Source: Devosia sp. (GTDB lineage: Bacteria > Pseudomonadota > Alphaproteobacteria > Rhizobiales > Devosiaceae). From it: a stretch of 64,000 nucleotides of DNA. Of the stretch, positions 63,976 to 64,000 are shown one piece after another. The DNA is taken from contig NZ_CP075529.1 of NCBI RefSeq assembly GCF_025809055.1, forward strand, positions 3,513,891 through 3,577,890, read 5' to 3'. The notes under the pieces are model-generated. The model saw only the letters and a program-made list of their open reading frames with translations. It ran no database searches and had not been told where the DNA came from. The position numbers were made by a program, and so were the translations under genes. Every line of letters starts with the position of its first letter. Position 1 is the first letter of the stretch.

Positions 63976-64000
63976 CATTTGAAATCAATGCCTTGGCAAA

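Overview
The window reads as a stretch of GC-rich alphaproteobacterial chromosome, most likely from the Hyphomicrobiales (Devosia or a close relative). This rests on a MucR/Ros zinc-finger regulator, a DUF1127 small protein, a rhizobial-type rhamnose operon (rhaRSTPQM with rhaDI), a Rhizobium-type L-asparaginase, a NasS/NasT-controlled nitrate assimilation cluster, a Tat-exported TIGR03808-like repeat protein and an FNR-type regulator beside cydDC/cydABX. Genus assignment is inference; no rRNA or tRNA gene was seen.

Layout. 1-2200: the 3' part of a GGDEF-EAL protein, then an ArsR regulator with an SRPBCC protein. 2188-7011: a LacI regulator divergent from a three-gene sugar ABC importer, with two operator-like palindromes and a terminator. 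7117-10026: copA-cueR-copZ copper efflux behind a textbook CueR promoter. 10158-17371: an FNR/CRP regulator, cydDC exporter and cydABX oxidase, with an FNR box midway between the divergent cyd operons. 17564-21456: DUF1127, YbaK deacylase, LysR, methylmalonate-semialdehyde dehydrogenase, DUF5680. 21689-31483: L-rhamnose catabolism and uptake in two divergent operons; no rhamnulokinase is visible.

31838-45764 is a nitrate assimilation regulon read on the minus strand: nasT-nasS, nrtABC, narK, nirB, nirD, nasA, cysG. Both nrtA and narK are preceded by a sigma-54 -24/-12 promoter and a leader with an ANTAR-type hexaloop hairpin followed by an intrinsic terminator, so nitrogen limitation (NtrC) and nitrate (NasS/NasT antitermination) would act in series. 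A two-armed palindromic element is translated in frame inside cysG.

45855-57195 is mixed: an SDR epimerase, SH3 protein, L-asparaginase, RES/Xre toxin-antitoxin pair, Tat-exported beta-helix-like protein, HerA-like ATPase with a LOG-like partner, receiver-domain protein, DUF454, Fe/Mn superoxide dismutase and oligopeptidase B. 57401-63368 is a complete seven-gene Mrp cation/proton antiporter operon (mrpABCDEFG), followed by mucR.

Two families of palindromic repeats punctuate the gaps: family A (arms rich in CCCCTCA and CTCCCC/GGGGAG, at least nine copies or half copies) and family B (GTCATTCC-type paired hairpins, three copies, all around the rha locus). No CRISPR array, insertion sequence, prophage or integrase was found. 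The strongest candidates for a second look are the duplicated ANTAR leaders, the repeat inside cysG, the missing rhamnulokinase and the 24-bp-period repeats before mrpA.
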